From positions 1 through 37,361 of the forward strand of contig JAFYAW010000013.1 of the NCBI GenBank assembly GCA_017540505.1: a DNA stretch of 37,361 nt. Reading direction: 5' to 3'. The number at the start of each line of letters is the position of its first letter. Positions within the stretch are counted from its first letter, which is position 1. Source of the DNA: Bacteroidales bacterium. GTDB lineage: Bacteria; Bacteroidota; Bacteroidia; Bacteroidales; WCHB1-69. This document shows, piece by piece, positions 7,947 to 16,170 of this stretch. Both the position numbers and the translations under genes were made by a program. The notes beneath the pieces are model-generated. The model saw nothing but the letters and a program-made list of their open reading frames with translations. It was not told the DNA's origin and ran no database searches.

Positions 7947-10010
7947 ATGAGAACATTTGTATGCACAATCCTATTCCTATGTCTGGCGTTTGTCGGTTTT
8001 GCCTTCGAGCCGCCCGCCATGCAGTGCATCACCATCCTCGACAACACCCATCTGAAAGTCTTCTGGAAAAACCCTGCCAACGCCGCCAGCCTCCAAATCA
8101 AGACCTATTATTTTTATTGCAATAATATACGGGTGGATTCCATCGTGACCACCGCCACCTATCATCCGTACGATTTCGGCGACAAGGTCATCAATATGGC
8201 CGGCAGCACCAACTCTTTCGCCTGCTTCATCGTAGCCAAAAACGCCGCTGGCGAACAGGCCAACTCCGACACCATCCGCACTTTGGAGCTGCAAATCACC
8301 CCAAGACCCGATCTTCAAACGGGCGGAATTGATGCAGAACTCAACTGGCAGAGTCCCATGGCGCAGTTAGACAACAACTGGGGATCAAAATACTATATTT
8401 ACAAACGACGGGCTTTTGAAAATTCCTTCACCATCTCCGACTCGGTACCCAACACCACAAACACCTACTTAGACCTGGCTGACGTGTGCGAGAACACCAT
8501 TGACTACGCCATCGGCATTGACCACAAATACTACATCCCGCTCATCGACGGGTCGCAATCACAGCGCAACTGCCAGTTCATGTCTTCCCCCAAACAGGCC
8601 ACCGTCATCGACCACACACAGCCGCGCATGCCCATCTTGGATAGCGTCAGTTATTTGGAAGACAATCAGATACAATTGGGATTCCACTCACAAGACCCCT
8701 ACATGAAGGGATACATCGTCTATATCAACGATCCGCATGTGGAGTTGGCCACCGTTTACGACCAGACCTACTACATTGACCCCAACGGAGCCGGGCGTGA
8801 CTACTACCTCAGTGTGTTCGACTCCTGTTTTCCCCGCTCCAACGCCTCCATCATCACCAGCGATCCCCAAAGCGGGATGCAGCTCTCCGTCACGCCGGAC
8901 GCCTGCCTGCGCAAGGCCAAGCTGTCGTGGACAGCGTATCGGAATCTGGCCGACGGAATCGACCGTTATGACGTATGGCTGAGCTCCGACAACGGGTCCA
9001 CCTACCAGCTGGCCGGCACTAGCACCACCAACTCCCATACGGTTGAAAACCTCTCCCTCAACCAGCCCTATCGGGTGTTTGTCCGTGTCACCAACCAGAC
9101 GGGCACCATCACGGCCAGCAGCGAACGAGTGAACTTCAACCTGCAGGCCGACGAATCCATCGATTTCTCCTACATCCGGTCGGTGACCATCAAAGACAAC
9201 CACCACATAGAGGTGCGCGTGCATACCAGCGGCGACACATTAGCATTCCAGAAAATCACCCTCCAGCGCAGCGACGACGGCATCAACTTCACACCCATAG
9301 AGACAAAACCCTATCAGACATCCGTGGCCGCCTACCAGTTTGAGGATATGACCGCCAATTTCAACAAGAACACCTACTATTATCAGACATACGTCACCAA
9401 CAGCTGCGGGTTAGAGGCTGGGTATTCCAACATCGCCCACAACATCCTGCTCACCGGCAAGGCCTCCCATCTGGAAAACATTCTCAACTGGAACAACTAC
9501 GGAATCTGGGACGGCGGCGTATCACAATACCGCATCAACCGCCGTATCGAAGGGGAATCCCTCTTCAGCGAGATTGACAATACCGCCGGCACCAGCTATT
9601 TCGACGATGTGTCCACCCTGTACGAGTTGGGCTCCAAGTTCACCTACTATGTGATTGCCGAGGAGAACCCAAACGACTACGGGTTCCAAGACACCTCCGC
9701 CTCCAACCGCGTCACCGTGGAGCAGCAGCCTGGGTACTACATCCCCAACGCATTCACTCCGTTAGGCATACAGAACACCATTTTCAAACCGCTGAACAGC
9801 TTCATGCCCACCGATGGCACCTATCGTTTCTCCATCTTCTCACGGCAAGGGCAGCTGATGTTCCACACCAGCGACCCCAACGCGGGATGGGACGGGCGCC
9901 TGAACGGCAAAATCTGCCCCGCGGGCGTGTATGTGTATAAGATCTCATACTACATCCCGGGAGAATCCAGTCCGATTATTAAAGAAGGTACGGTGACGTT
10001 GTTGCACTAA
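7947..10010 (+). CDS. Secreted fibronectin-like protein with T9SS type B sorting domain
   Basis: A 687-residue exported protein. Residues 1-19 are a signal peptide (MRTFVCTILFLCLAFVGFA). The body contains several fibronectin type III-like modules; one is clear around residues 310-405 (RKAKLSWTAY, YDVWLSSDNG, TYQLAGTS, VRVTNQTG). The final 90 residues are a CHU_C/type B gliding-motility C-terminal domain: YIPNAFTPLG, RFSIFSRQGQLMF, GWDGRLNGK and PAGVYVYKI. That domain directs export by the type IX secretion system and retention at, or release from, the cell surface. It is last in the sigma-factor operon, 21 bases after the M16 gene. Together with the domain on the gene at 5718 it suggests the operon serves a T9SS-linked envelope function. 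No catalytic domain is seen; adhesion or structure is possible. Confidence 0.88.
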   Translation: MRTFVCTILFLCLAFVGFAFEPPAMQCITILDNTHLKVFWKNPANAASLQIKTYYFYCNNIRVDSIVTTATYHPYDFGDKVINMAGSTNSFACFIVAKNAAGEQANSDTIRTLELQITPRPDLQTGGIDAELNWQSPMAQLDNNWGSKYYIYKRRAFENSFTISDSVPNTTNTYLDLADVCENTIDYAIGIDHKYYIPLIDGSQSQRNCQFMSSPKQATVIDHTQPRMPILDSVSYLEDNQIQLGFHSQDPYMKGYIVYINDPHVELATVYDQTYYIDPNGAGRDYYLSVFDSCFPRSNASIITSDPQSGMQLSVTPDACLRKAKLSWTAYRNLADGIDRYDVWLSSDNGSTYQLAGTSTTNSHTVENLSLNQPYRVFVRVTNQTGTITASSERVNFNLQADESIDFSYIRSVTIKDNHHIEVRVHTSGDTLAFQKITLQRSDDGINFTPIETKPYQTSVAAYQFEDMTANFNKNTYYYQTYVTNSCGLEAGYSNIAHNILLTGKASHLENILNWNNYGIWDGGVSQYRINRRIEGESLFSEIDNTAGTSYFDDVSTLYELGSKFTYYVIAEENPNDYGFQDTSASNRVTVEQQPGYYIPNAFTPLGIQNTIFKPLNSFMPTDGTYRFSIFSRQGQLMFHTSDPNAGWDGRLNGKICPAGVYVYKISYYIPGESSPIIKEGTVTLLH

Positions 10011-10039
10011 GTCTGTCTATCGCCCGACAAAAATCCGAG

Positions 10040-11077
10040 TTATTCTTTCGGCTTTTCCGTATTGAAAAGAGCTTTCACCATCTGGGCCTCCAAGCCCTCA
10101 GCATAAACCTCCTCCGAAGGGGTCGGCCTCAACTTCACGATGATCGCACCATCGGAATCTTCAACCTCCTTGTAGCCTGCGATGGCCCGATTGGCGGCCA
10201 GAATACGGGGCGACACCCGCGTAAAATTCAGAAAATCAACCCATAAGGCCACATCGTTCAAATCCTCATCCTGTGCGAGAACATTCCCGTTGCGAAGCAC
10301 AAGGCTTGTCTTATCCTCTTTTTTTATAAAATAGGCGATAAGATCCTGGTTCAATTTCTGCGGAGCACCATGACGATATATATATATGTACGTCTTCTGC
10401 ACCCGTCCATTGGCATACTCCTCTGTGGTGCGTATCTTCCCGTTGATGTCGTGGTAATCCCAATCCCCGATGCGTTTCCCTTTCAGATAGTTGCCCGTGC
10501 AGGAGACAACCTTTTTCGGCAGGTAGGAGGTGGACTTGCCATTCAGAAGGCCATCCACATAGTGTTCCTCCAAACAAGGGTTCCCGTCTGTATAATAGGT
10601 GATATGGGCACCGCTCTTTTTATCATCCACATAATGCGTGATTTCCAACAAGGTCCCATCCTCCTGCGAAAACGTCTTCCATTCGCCCGTCTTTTTGCCC
10701 ATTGCATAATTTTCCACGGTTATCAGCCTGCCGTTCGAGGCATAATAGTTCCACAGACCATCCTTAATCTGATCCACAAAAACGCCTTCCGAGGCTTTTT
10801 TCCCATTCGGATGATAGATGATGGTCTTCACCTTGTGAACGCCCTGCTGGAATTCGGAGACACTCTTCAGTTTGCCATCCGGGAAATAGTAGCGGAAGGT
10901 GCCGACGGGTACATTATCCTTGAAGTTTCCCTCATAAAACAGTTTCCCGTTCTGATATTTCTTCCACGGGCCCTGCTTACGTCCCTGTTTGTCGGTCGCG
11001 TTAAAGCCGACCGTATCCACCTGGGCATACAGCGACGTCGCCAGCAGGCATAGCACGAAGAGAATCCATTTTTTCAT
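10040..11077 (-). CDS. Exported MORN/YwqK-like repeat protein
   Basis: A 345-residue protein with an N-terminal signal peptide (MKKWILFVLCLLATSLYAQ). From about residue 28 to 235 it has repeated MORN-like units of the form G-x-W-x-x-Y-x-x-G-x-x, for example KQGPWKKYQNGKLFYEGNF, GTFRYYFPDGKL, DGLWNYYASNGRL and GDWDYHDINGKIR. The C-terminal 100 residues are non-repetitive. Databases often label this repeat type 'YwqK family antitoxin', but the signal peptide and lack of a toxin partner make an envelope role more likely. It starts 5 bases downstream of lepB and probably ends the par-dapB-lepB transcript. Confidence 0.85.
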   Translation of the reverse strand: MKKWILFVLCLLATSLYAQVDTVGFNATDKQGRKQGPWKKYQNGKLFYEGNFKDNVPVGTFRYYFPDGKLKSVSEFQQGVHKVKTIIYHPNGKKASEGVFVDQIKDGLWNYYASNGRLITVENYAMGKKTGEWKTFSQEDGTLLEITHYVDDKKSGAHITYYTDGNPCLEEHYVDGLLNGKSTSYLPKKVVSCTGNYLKGKRIGDWDYHDINGKIRTTEEYANGRVQKTYIYIYRHGAPQKLNQDLIAYFIKKEDKTSLVLRNGNVLAQDEDLNDVALWVDFLNFTRVSPRILAANRAIAGYKEVEDSDGAIIVKLRPTPSEEVYAEGLEAQMVKALFNTEKPKE

Positions 11078-11082
11078 ATCCG

Positions 11083-12723
11083 TTACATTTTAATCTTTTT
11101 AAACATCCGGTTCCAACGAATCTTACCCTTTTCGCCCCACTCCTTGAACTTGTCCACCGACAGCCACACGACAGAGGCTTTCCCCACGATGTGGTCCTCC
11201 GGCACAAAGCCCCAGAAACGGGAGTCCGCCGAATTGTGGCGGTTGTCACCCATCATAAAATAATAGTCCATTTTGAAGGTATAGGAGGTGGCTTCCTTAT
11301 CATTGATATAGACCTTCCCGTTCTTCACCTCCAGCTTATTGCCTTCGTACTGGTGGATAATCTGCTCATACAGAACGATATTCTGCTCGTCGATATTCAC
11401 CGTCATTCCCTTGGAGGGAACGACCAGCGGGCCGAAATGATCCTTATTCCACGGATAATTCGGCGAATGGGGGAATACGGAGGGATCGTAGCCGCCGAGC
11501 GTGTCCGTTATCAGCTTGACCACATAGCCCATCTTTTCGATTTTCGAACGCTGTTCCTCATTCAACCGGTAGAGAGCCGTATATTGGTCAAAACGTTGGG
11601 CATCCTCCTCGTTGATGTTCAGTTCGTGCCGTTTTCTGGCCGACAGCTGCATTCCGGTCGGATGATACACCAGATACGAATATTGGATGCGTTTGGGGTT
11701 GATGGCGGCTTTCCCGTTGATCATCACTTGACGGTCCACAATCTGCAACTCATCACCGGGGATGGCAATACAGCGCTTGACATAGTTCTCGCGCTTGTCC
11801 ACCGGACGGGCCACCACATGATACTCCTTCTTCACCACATCGCGTCCCTTGCCCGGATAGTAGGTGCCGGGGTATTTTGCCTGATAGCCGGCAATGGCTT
11901 CCGGCGAATAACGGTAGTAGTTGTTCTGTTTCTCCGCCGGCGACGCATTCGGGTTGAACATTGCCTCAAACTCACGCACGATGGCGTAGTAACTTTCCGC
12001 CTGGCGTTCCAGAGCCACCGTGTCGCCATCCGGATAATTGAAGACCACCACATCGTTGTTCTTCACCTTGTGAATCGGCTTAGTACGCAGATAGGGCAAC
12101 TTGATGATCTCGGAATAGGATTTGGCGTACTTCGTGCCCGGCAGCTTATTATGGACAAACGGCACCGCGATGGGCGTGTTGGGCACGCGCACCCCATACG
12201 CAAGCTTGCTGACAGAAAGGAAATCACCCACCATGAGGGAACTCTCCATGGAGGACGTGGGAATCGTATATAGCTCAAACCAACAGGCCCGGATGATGTA
12301 AGCGGCGGCCACAGCGAAAATAAGCGCATCCGCCCACGAACGCGCACTGCTTTTCTGCACCTCCGGCAAATCCGACCTCGGAATAAACGTCTCCTTCTTG
12401 GAAAAGCCCAGATAAGGCATATAGAGGAAGAAAAACAGCGTTCCGAAAATCAGAGGCAGATACCCGTTCTTCCTGAATTGGTGGATGGTTTCCCACACCA
12501 TGTAAAAGAACATGAAGATGCCGAGATAGGGAATCAGAAACAGCAGCATCCACCACCATGGACGCTCAATCACCTTGCTGATCCACAGCCATATATTATA
12601 AAATGGTATAACAGACAACCATGGTTTGAGACCCGCCTTCTGAAAAATCTTCCACAAGCCGATCTGCCAACCGATGAAGGCGATGACAAGGATAACGATA
12701 AGGGCTGTTGTTGATATAAACAT
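11083..12723 (-). CDS. lepB: Signal peptidase I, long Bacteroidetes form
   Basis: This membrane serine protease removes signal peptides from exported proteins. It has 546 residues, much longer than E. coli LepB (324). Residues 1-105 form a multi-pass hydrophobic N-terminal domain with several membrane segments (DUF5684-like). A further membrane helix at 130-148 precedes the catalytic S26 domain. Catalytic Ser158 lies in IPTSSME and the general base Lys316 in [11 protein letters not shown]. The C-terminal box is [19 protein letters not shown] at about residues 490-510. Roughly 100 residues are inserted between the Ser and Lys boxes, as in other Bacteroidetes enzymes. The gene sits 36 bases downstream of dapB in a conserved cluster. 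Confidence 0.94.
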   Translation of the reverse strand: MFISTTALIVILVIAFIGWQIGLWKIFQKAGLKPWLSVIPFYNIWLWISKVIERPWWWMLLFLIPYLGIFMFFYMVWETIHQFRKNGYLPLIFGTLFFFLYMPYLGFSKKETFIPRSDLPEVQKSSARSWADALIFAVAAAYIIRACWFELYTIPTSSMESSLMVGDFLSVSKLAYGVRVPNTPIAVPFVHNKLPGTKYAKSYSEIIKLPYLRTKPIHKVKNNDVVVFNYPDGDTVALERQAESYYAIVREFEAMFNPNASPAEKQNNYYRYSPEAIAGYQAKYPGTYYPGKGRDVVKKEYHVVARPVDKRENYVKRCIAIPGDELQIVDRQVMINGKAAINPKRIQYSYLVYHPTGMQLSARKRHELNINEEDAQRFDQYTALYRLNEEQRSKIEKMGYVVKLITDTLGGYDPSVFPHSPNYPWNKDHFGPLVVPSKGMTVNIDEQNIVLYEQIIHQYEGNKLEVKNGKVYINDKEATSYTFKMDYYFMMGDNRHNSADSRFWGFVPEDHIVGKASVVWLSVDKFKEWGEKGKIRWNRMFKKIKM

Positions 12724-12759
12724 ACGAATATGAAATTACGTTATTAAAAAGTTTTTAGC

Positions 12760-13485
12760 TTACAAATTCATGGCAATGTCGGCAAAGTCGTACACGCCGG
12801 GATGCCCCTTGAGCCATACCGCCGCCTTCACCGCTCCAAGGGCGAACCCCTGACGGCTGTGTGCCTGGTGGATGATGACGATGTCGTCCTCCTCCGAATG
12901 CCAGCGCACCTGATGGATGCCGGTCACCGAACCCTCGCGATGGGCCATGACGGGAATGGCATCCTCCGGCACGGGCGTACCATCGGCGAGCTGCCACCGC
13001 TGATAGCGCGACACCTCCGACAGCAGGCCCTTGGCCAACGTGACCGCCGTGCCGCTGGGCGCATCCTTCTTGGTCACATGATGCGTCTCCTCAATGCCGG
13101 CCTCGTACTGGGGCTCCTTGTCCATCCAAGCGGCCAGTTGCCGGTTGAGCTGCATGAAGATATTGGCCCCCACGCTGAAATTGGACCCGTACACTAACGA
13201 GCCGCCATGCTCACGGCACAACGCCTCCACCTCCGGCAGATGCTCCTGCCATCCGGTGGTGCCAACCACCACGGGGACATGGTTCTCGAAACAGCGGCTC
13301 ATATTGCGCACCGCCACCGACGGCATGGAGAAGTCAATGGCCACATCCGCTGTGAGGAATGCCGGCCAGCGGGCCGACCACTCCGCCTCATTGTCTATAA
13401 TGGCCACAATCTCATGGCCGTCGCGACGCAGCAGTGCCTCAATCTGACGGCCCATTTTACCATATCCTAACAGAGCGAATTTCAT
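12760..13485 (-). CDS. dapB: 4-hydroxy-tetrahydrodipicolinate reductase
   Basis: DapB reduces 4-hydroxy-tetrahydrodipicolinate with NAD(P)H in the diaminopimelate/lysine pathway in the cytoplasm. The N-terminal Rossmann motif is seen in MKFALLGYGKMGRQIE. The family signature with the catalytic His and the substrate-binding Lys is visible as EETHHVTKKDAPSGTA at about residues 144-159. At about 241 residues it is slightly shorter than the E. coli enzyme, as is usual in this phylum. The start is 13485 or the adjacent ATG at 13488; a TTG at 13494 is less likely. It is flanked by DUF5683 and lepB in the usual Bacteroidetes order. Confidence 0.94.
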   Translation of the reverse strand: MKFALLGYGKMGRQIEALLRRDGHEIVAIIDNEAEWSARWPAFLTADVAIDFSMPSVAVRNMSRCFENHVPVVVGTTGWQEHLPEVEALCREHGGSLVYGSNFSVGANIFMQLNRQLAAWMDKEPQYEAGIEETHHVTKKDAPSGTAVTLAKGLLSEVSRYQRWQLADGTPVPEDAIPVMAHREGSVTGIHQVRWHSEEDDIVIIHQAHSRQGFALGAVKAAVWLKGHPGVYDFADIAMNL

Positions 13486-13511
13486 CATTTCCAAAATTTA
13501 TCATTAAAATT

Positions 13512-14090
13512 TCACCAACGCAGCTGGAAGCTGACGCCATAATACATCGTATTCCGCGCCAGACAGGGCATCACAGAGGGTGTCCACCGCAACGAAAGGT
13601 CATCGGAAACATCGAAATAGTAGAGATGCGCATCCACCATGGCGTCAATGATATTCAACGTGTATAAGATGGCCGTGATGCCGATGGCGATTTCCAGATT
13701 ACGCCGGTAATCGTTTTTCAGCTGGATGATGTTCTCATTCTCATAGTGGGCATAATCAGGGTTGAGCAGCTCCGTATTGCCGTCTCGCCGGTTGATATAC
13801 TCATTCCGGAACGAGAGCATCTTATCCGCCGAATAGTAAACAAAATAGCCGGATGCGGCCAGCGTGCCATACACGATGGGCAGTTTCCAGTACTTGCGAT
13901 TGTAAATCTGCCCGCCACCAGGGATGATGGACAACAGCATGGCCGTAGTAGGACTGTGTTTGGCCACCTTGACCGAATCTTCCGACTTCACCTTCCCGAC
14001 CGGTTTCCGGGACGTAAGCGTATCCTGCGCATCCAGGCACTGGAACGCCGTCACCAACAAAACCAGGAATAAAGCCGTTTTCCGAAACAT
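13512..14090 (-). CDS. DUF5683 family membrane protein
   Basis: About 192 residues from the ATG at 14090; a GTG four codons upstream is possible. It has an N-terminal signal peptide (MFRKTALFLVLLVTAFQCLDA), a polar linker, then the DUF5683 domain with the signature SPTTAMLLSIIPGGGQIYNRKYWKLPIVYG. At least two further membrane helices follow (about 70-90 and 133-150). The family is common in Bacteroidetes next to parB and dapB, but its function is not established. Here it is in exactly that position, 26 bases upstream of dapB and 40 bases downstream of parB. Confidence 0.88.
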   Translation of the reverse strand: MFRKTALFLVLLVTAFQCLDAQDTLTSRKPVGKVKSEDSVKVAKHSPTTAMLLSIIPGGGQIYNRKYWKLPIVYGTLAASGYFVYYSADKMLSFRNEYINRRDGNTELLNPDYAHYENENIIQLKNDYRRNLEIAIGITAILYTLNIIDAMVDAHLYYFDVSDDLSLRWTPSVMPCLARNTMYYGVSFQLRW

Positions 14091-14130
14091 GGGTCCTAAC
14101 ACTTGGATAAGAAACGCTGATTTCGGGGTA

Positions 14131-15006
14131 TTATTGTAGGATATCTATTATATGCTTCAACTCCTCATCGGAAGCGAACGGGATCGTAATAACACCTTTG
14201 CCGGAAATATCCTTTTTGATGTTTACTTTGGTTTTGAGTTTCTTGGAAATATCGGTTTGGAAGTTCCGGACTTCATCCGAAAGGGTGATTTTCACCTTTG
14301 TTTTCGGGGTTTTGTCTTCGGAAAGGAGTTTCTTCACTAAGGATTCAGTCTGCCGTACCGACAGGGATTCCTGGATAATCTGCTTCACGATGCGGTTTTG
14401 CAGCAGCTCGTCCTCCACCATCACCAAGGCGCGGGCGTGCCCCGTGGAGATGAGATTGTCGCGCACGGCAATCTGCACGTCCGTGGAGAGCTTGAGCAGG
14501 CGCAGATAGTTGGAGACCGTGCTCCTGTCCTTGCCCACCTTCTCGCTGAGTTCCTCCTGACTGAGGTGGCACTCCTCTATCAGCTGCTGATAGCAAACGG
14601 CGATTTCAATGGCGTTCAGATCCGAACGCTGGATGTTCTCCACCAGCGCCATCTGGATGGAGCGGGCATCGTCCACCGTGCGCACGAATGCGGGGATCTC
14701 CGTGAGCCCCGCCAGCTTGGCGGCACGGAAACGGCGTTCGCCGGAGATGAGCTGGTACTTGCCGTTCTCAATGGGCCGGACGGTCACCGGCTGAATCAGG
14801 CCATACGTCTTGATGGAGGCCGCCAGCTCCGCTAACTCCGCCTCGTCGAACTTGGTCCGAGGCTGGTAGGGGTTGGCCTCTATGGAGTCGATCCGTATAA
14901 AGCTGTTACTACCGGACACGTGCTGGTTGGAAGACCCTTTGGGGATTTCGGCACCGCCCAACAGGGCTCCCAGACCGCGCCCGAGGGGTTTGTCGTTCTT
15001 GGTCAT
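14131..15006 (-). CDS. parB: Chromosome-partitioning protein ParB
   Basis: ParB/Spo0J is a CTP-dependent clamp that loads at parS sites near the origin and acts with ParA in chromosome segregation. The 291-residue protein has the N-terminal GRGLGALLGG segment that contacts ParA. The ParB/Srx CTPase domain spans about 36-130, with box motif NPYQPR at 45-50 and GERRFRAA at 89-96. A helix-turn-helix parS reader lies in SQEELSEKVGKDRSTVSNY (about 148-166), followed by a C-terminal dimerisation domain. It starts 12 bases after parA. No parS palindrome was found in the window. Confidence 0.95.
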   Translation of the reverse strand: MTKNDKPLGRGLGALLGGAEIPKGSSNQHVSGSNSFIRIDSIEANPYQPRTKFDEAELAELAASIKTYGLIQPVTVRPIENGKYQLISGERRFRAAKLAGLTEIPAFVRTVDDARSIQMALVENIQRSDLNAIEIAVCYQQLIEECHLSQEELSEKVGKDRSTVSNYLRLLKLSTDVQIAVRDNLISTGHARALVMVEDELLQNRIVKQIIQESLSVRQTESLVKKLLSEDKTPKTKVKITLSDEVRNFQTDISKKLKTKVNIKKDISGKGVITIPFASDEELKHIIDILQ

Positions 15007-15018
15007 AATCGTGTTTGT

Positions 15019-15792
15019 TTAAATAGTATAACCGTTCTTCAGAAGGAACTCCTTGGCCAGATTCAGATAGTTGATGTTGCCTCTCGACTGCACATCGTAC
15101 AGCACGATGGGCTTCCCGAAGCTGGGAGCCTCGCTCAGGCGCACGTTACGGGAGATCACCGTCTCGAACACAATGCCTTTGCAATGCTGTTTCACATCGT
15201 CCACCACCGCATTCGAAGACTTGTACCGCGAGGTGTACATCGTGAGCAGGATGCCCTCGATGGCCAGGTCGGGGTTCATATTCGACTGGATCAGGCGGAT
15301 GGTGTTCAGCAGTTTGCCGAGGCCCTCCAAAGCGAAATACTCGCACTGGACGGGAATGATGACCGAGTCGGCGGCCACCAGCGCGTTCAAGGTGATGAGG
15401 CCGAGCGACGGGGCACAGTCGATGAAGATGAAATCATAGTCGCCCTTGAGAGCATACACCGCGTCTTTCATACGATACTCCCGACGGTCGAACGAGATCA
15501 TCTCGATTTCCGCACCCACCAGGTCGATGGTGGCGGGCAACAGGTCCAAATGCGGGATCTTCGTCTTCTGTATGGCTTCCGTCGCCATACGGTTGCCGAT
15601 CATGCAGTCATAAACGCTGACACTCTCCTCGTCGGGTTCGAAACCCACACTGCTGGACGCATTTGACTGGGGGTCCGCGTCAATCAGCAGAACATGGAAG
15701 TCCAGCACCGCCAGCGAGGCGGCCAGGTTGACGGCGGTGGTCGTCTTGCCCACCCCACCCTTCTGATTCACTATGGCGACAATCTTACCCAT
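15019..15792 (-). CDS. parA: Chromosome-partitioning ATPase ParA
   Basis: This 257-residue ParA/Soj-type ATPase drives origin segregation together with ParB. The deviant Walker A motif KGGVGKTT is at residues 11-18 and the Walker A' segment LLIDADPQSNAS at about 35-46. Walker B is FIFIDCAPSLGL. The short form without an N-terminal DNA-binding domain is the chromosomal type. The start codon overlaps the stop of the upstream PUR gene by one base (TAATG), indicating translational coupling. It is followed by parB after 12 bases. Confidence 0.95.
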   Translation of the reverse strand: MGKIVAIVNQKGGVGKTTTAVNLAASLAVLDFHVLLIDADPQSNASSSVGFEPDEESVSVYDCMIGNRMATEAIQKTKIPHLDLLPATIDLVGAEIEMISFDRREYRMKDAVYALKGDYDFIFIDCAPSLGLITLNALVAADSVIIPVQCEYFALEGLGKLLNTIRLIQSNMNPDLAIEGILLTMYTSRYKSSNAVVDDVKQHCKGIVFETVISRNVRLSEAPSFGKPIVLYDVQSRGNINYLNLAKEFLLKNGYTI

Positions 15793-16130
15793 TATAATGT
15801 AAGGTCTAAATCGTCAAAATTCACGTCCACCTTCTCGTTATCGTCACGCATCTCGGGATCGAACATCGTCTCCTCGGGGACTTTGCCCGTGCGGATGAAG
15901 TCGATCACCCCAGCCAAGGCGTTCTGGAACTTGTCAAAATCCTCCTTATAAAGGAACACCTTGTGTTTTTCATAAAAGAAACCACCCGTATCCGCATTGA
16001 ACTTGCGCTTGCTCTCCGTAATGGTCAAATACAACTCTTCCGTTCTCGTACTTTTCACATCGAAAAAATACGTTCTCTTACCGGCCTTCACGGCGCGCGA
16101 TAAGACTTCATTCTTCTCTTGATTTTCCAT
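15792..16130 (-). CDS. PUR-domain (DUF3276) nucleic-acid-binding protein
   Basis: A 112-residue Bacteroidetes PUR/DUF3276 protein. The recognisable segments are GKRTYFFDVKSTRTEELYLT (about 17-36) and the KHKVFLYKEDFDKF region, consistent with a single PUR repeat that binds single-stranded DNA or RNA as a dimer. Its stop overlaps the parA start by one base, so it heads the par transcript. An acidic C-terminal tail (about residues 85-112) follows the fold. Cellular role in this phylum is not well established. Confidence 0.9.
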   Translation of the reverse strand: MENQEKNEVLSRAVKAGKRTYFFDVKSTRTEELYLTITESKRKFNADTGGFFYEKHKVFLYKEDFDKFQNALAGVIDFIRTGKVPEETMFDPEMRDDNEKVDVNFDDLDLTL

Positions 16131-16170
16131 TTTTTTATGTTTTTAAGTGTTCTGTCTAAAATAATTATAC

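Noticed and set aside
10040-11077. Antitoxin of a toxin-antitoxin system (YwqK label)
   Set aside because: The protein has a signal peptide, lies in a core-gene cluster and has no small toxin gene beside it.
11191-12273. Plus-strand open frame of 360 codons
   Set aside because: Antisense to lepB with its intact Ser/Lys boxes; composition is that of a shadow frame.
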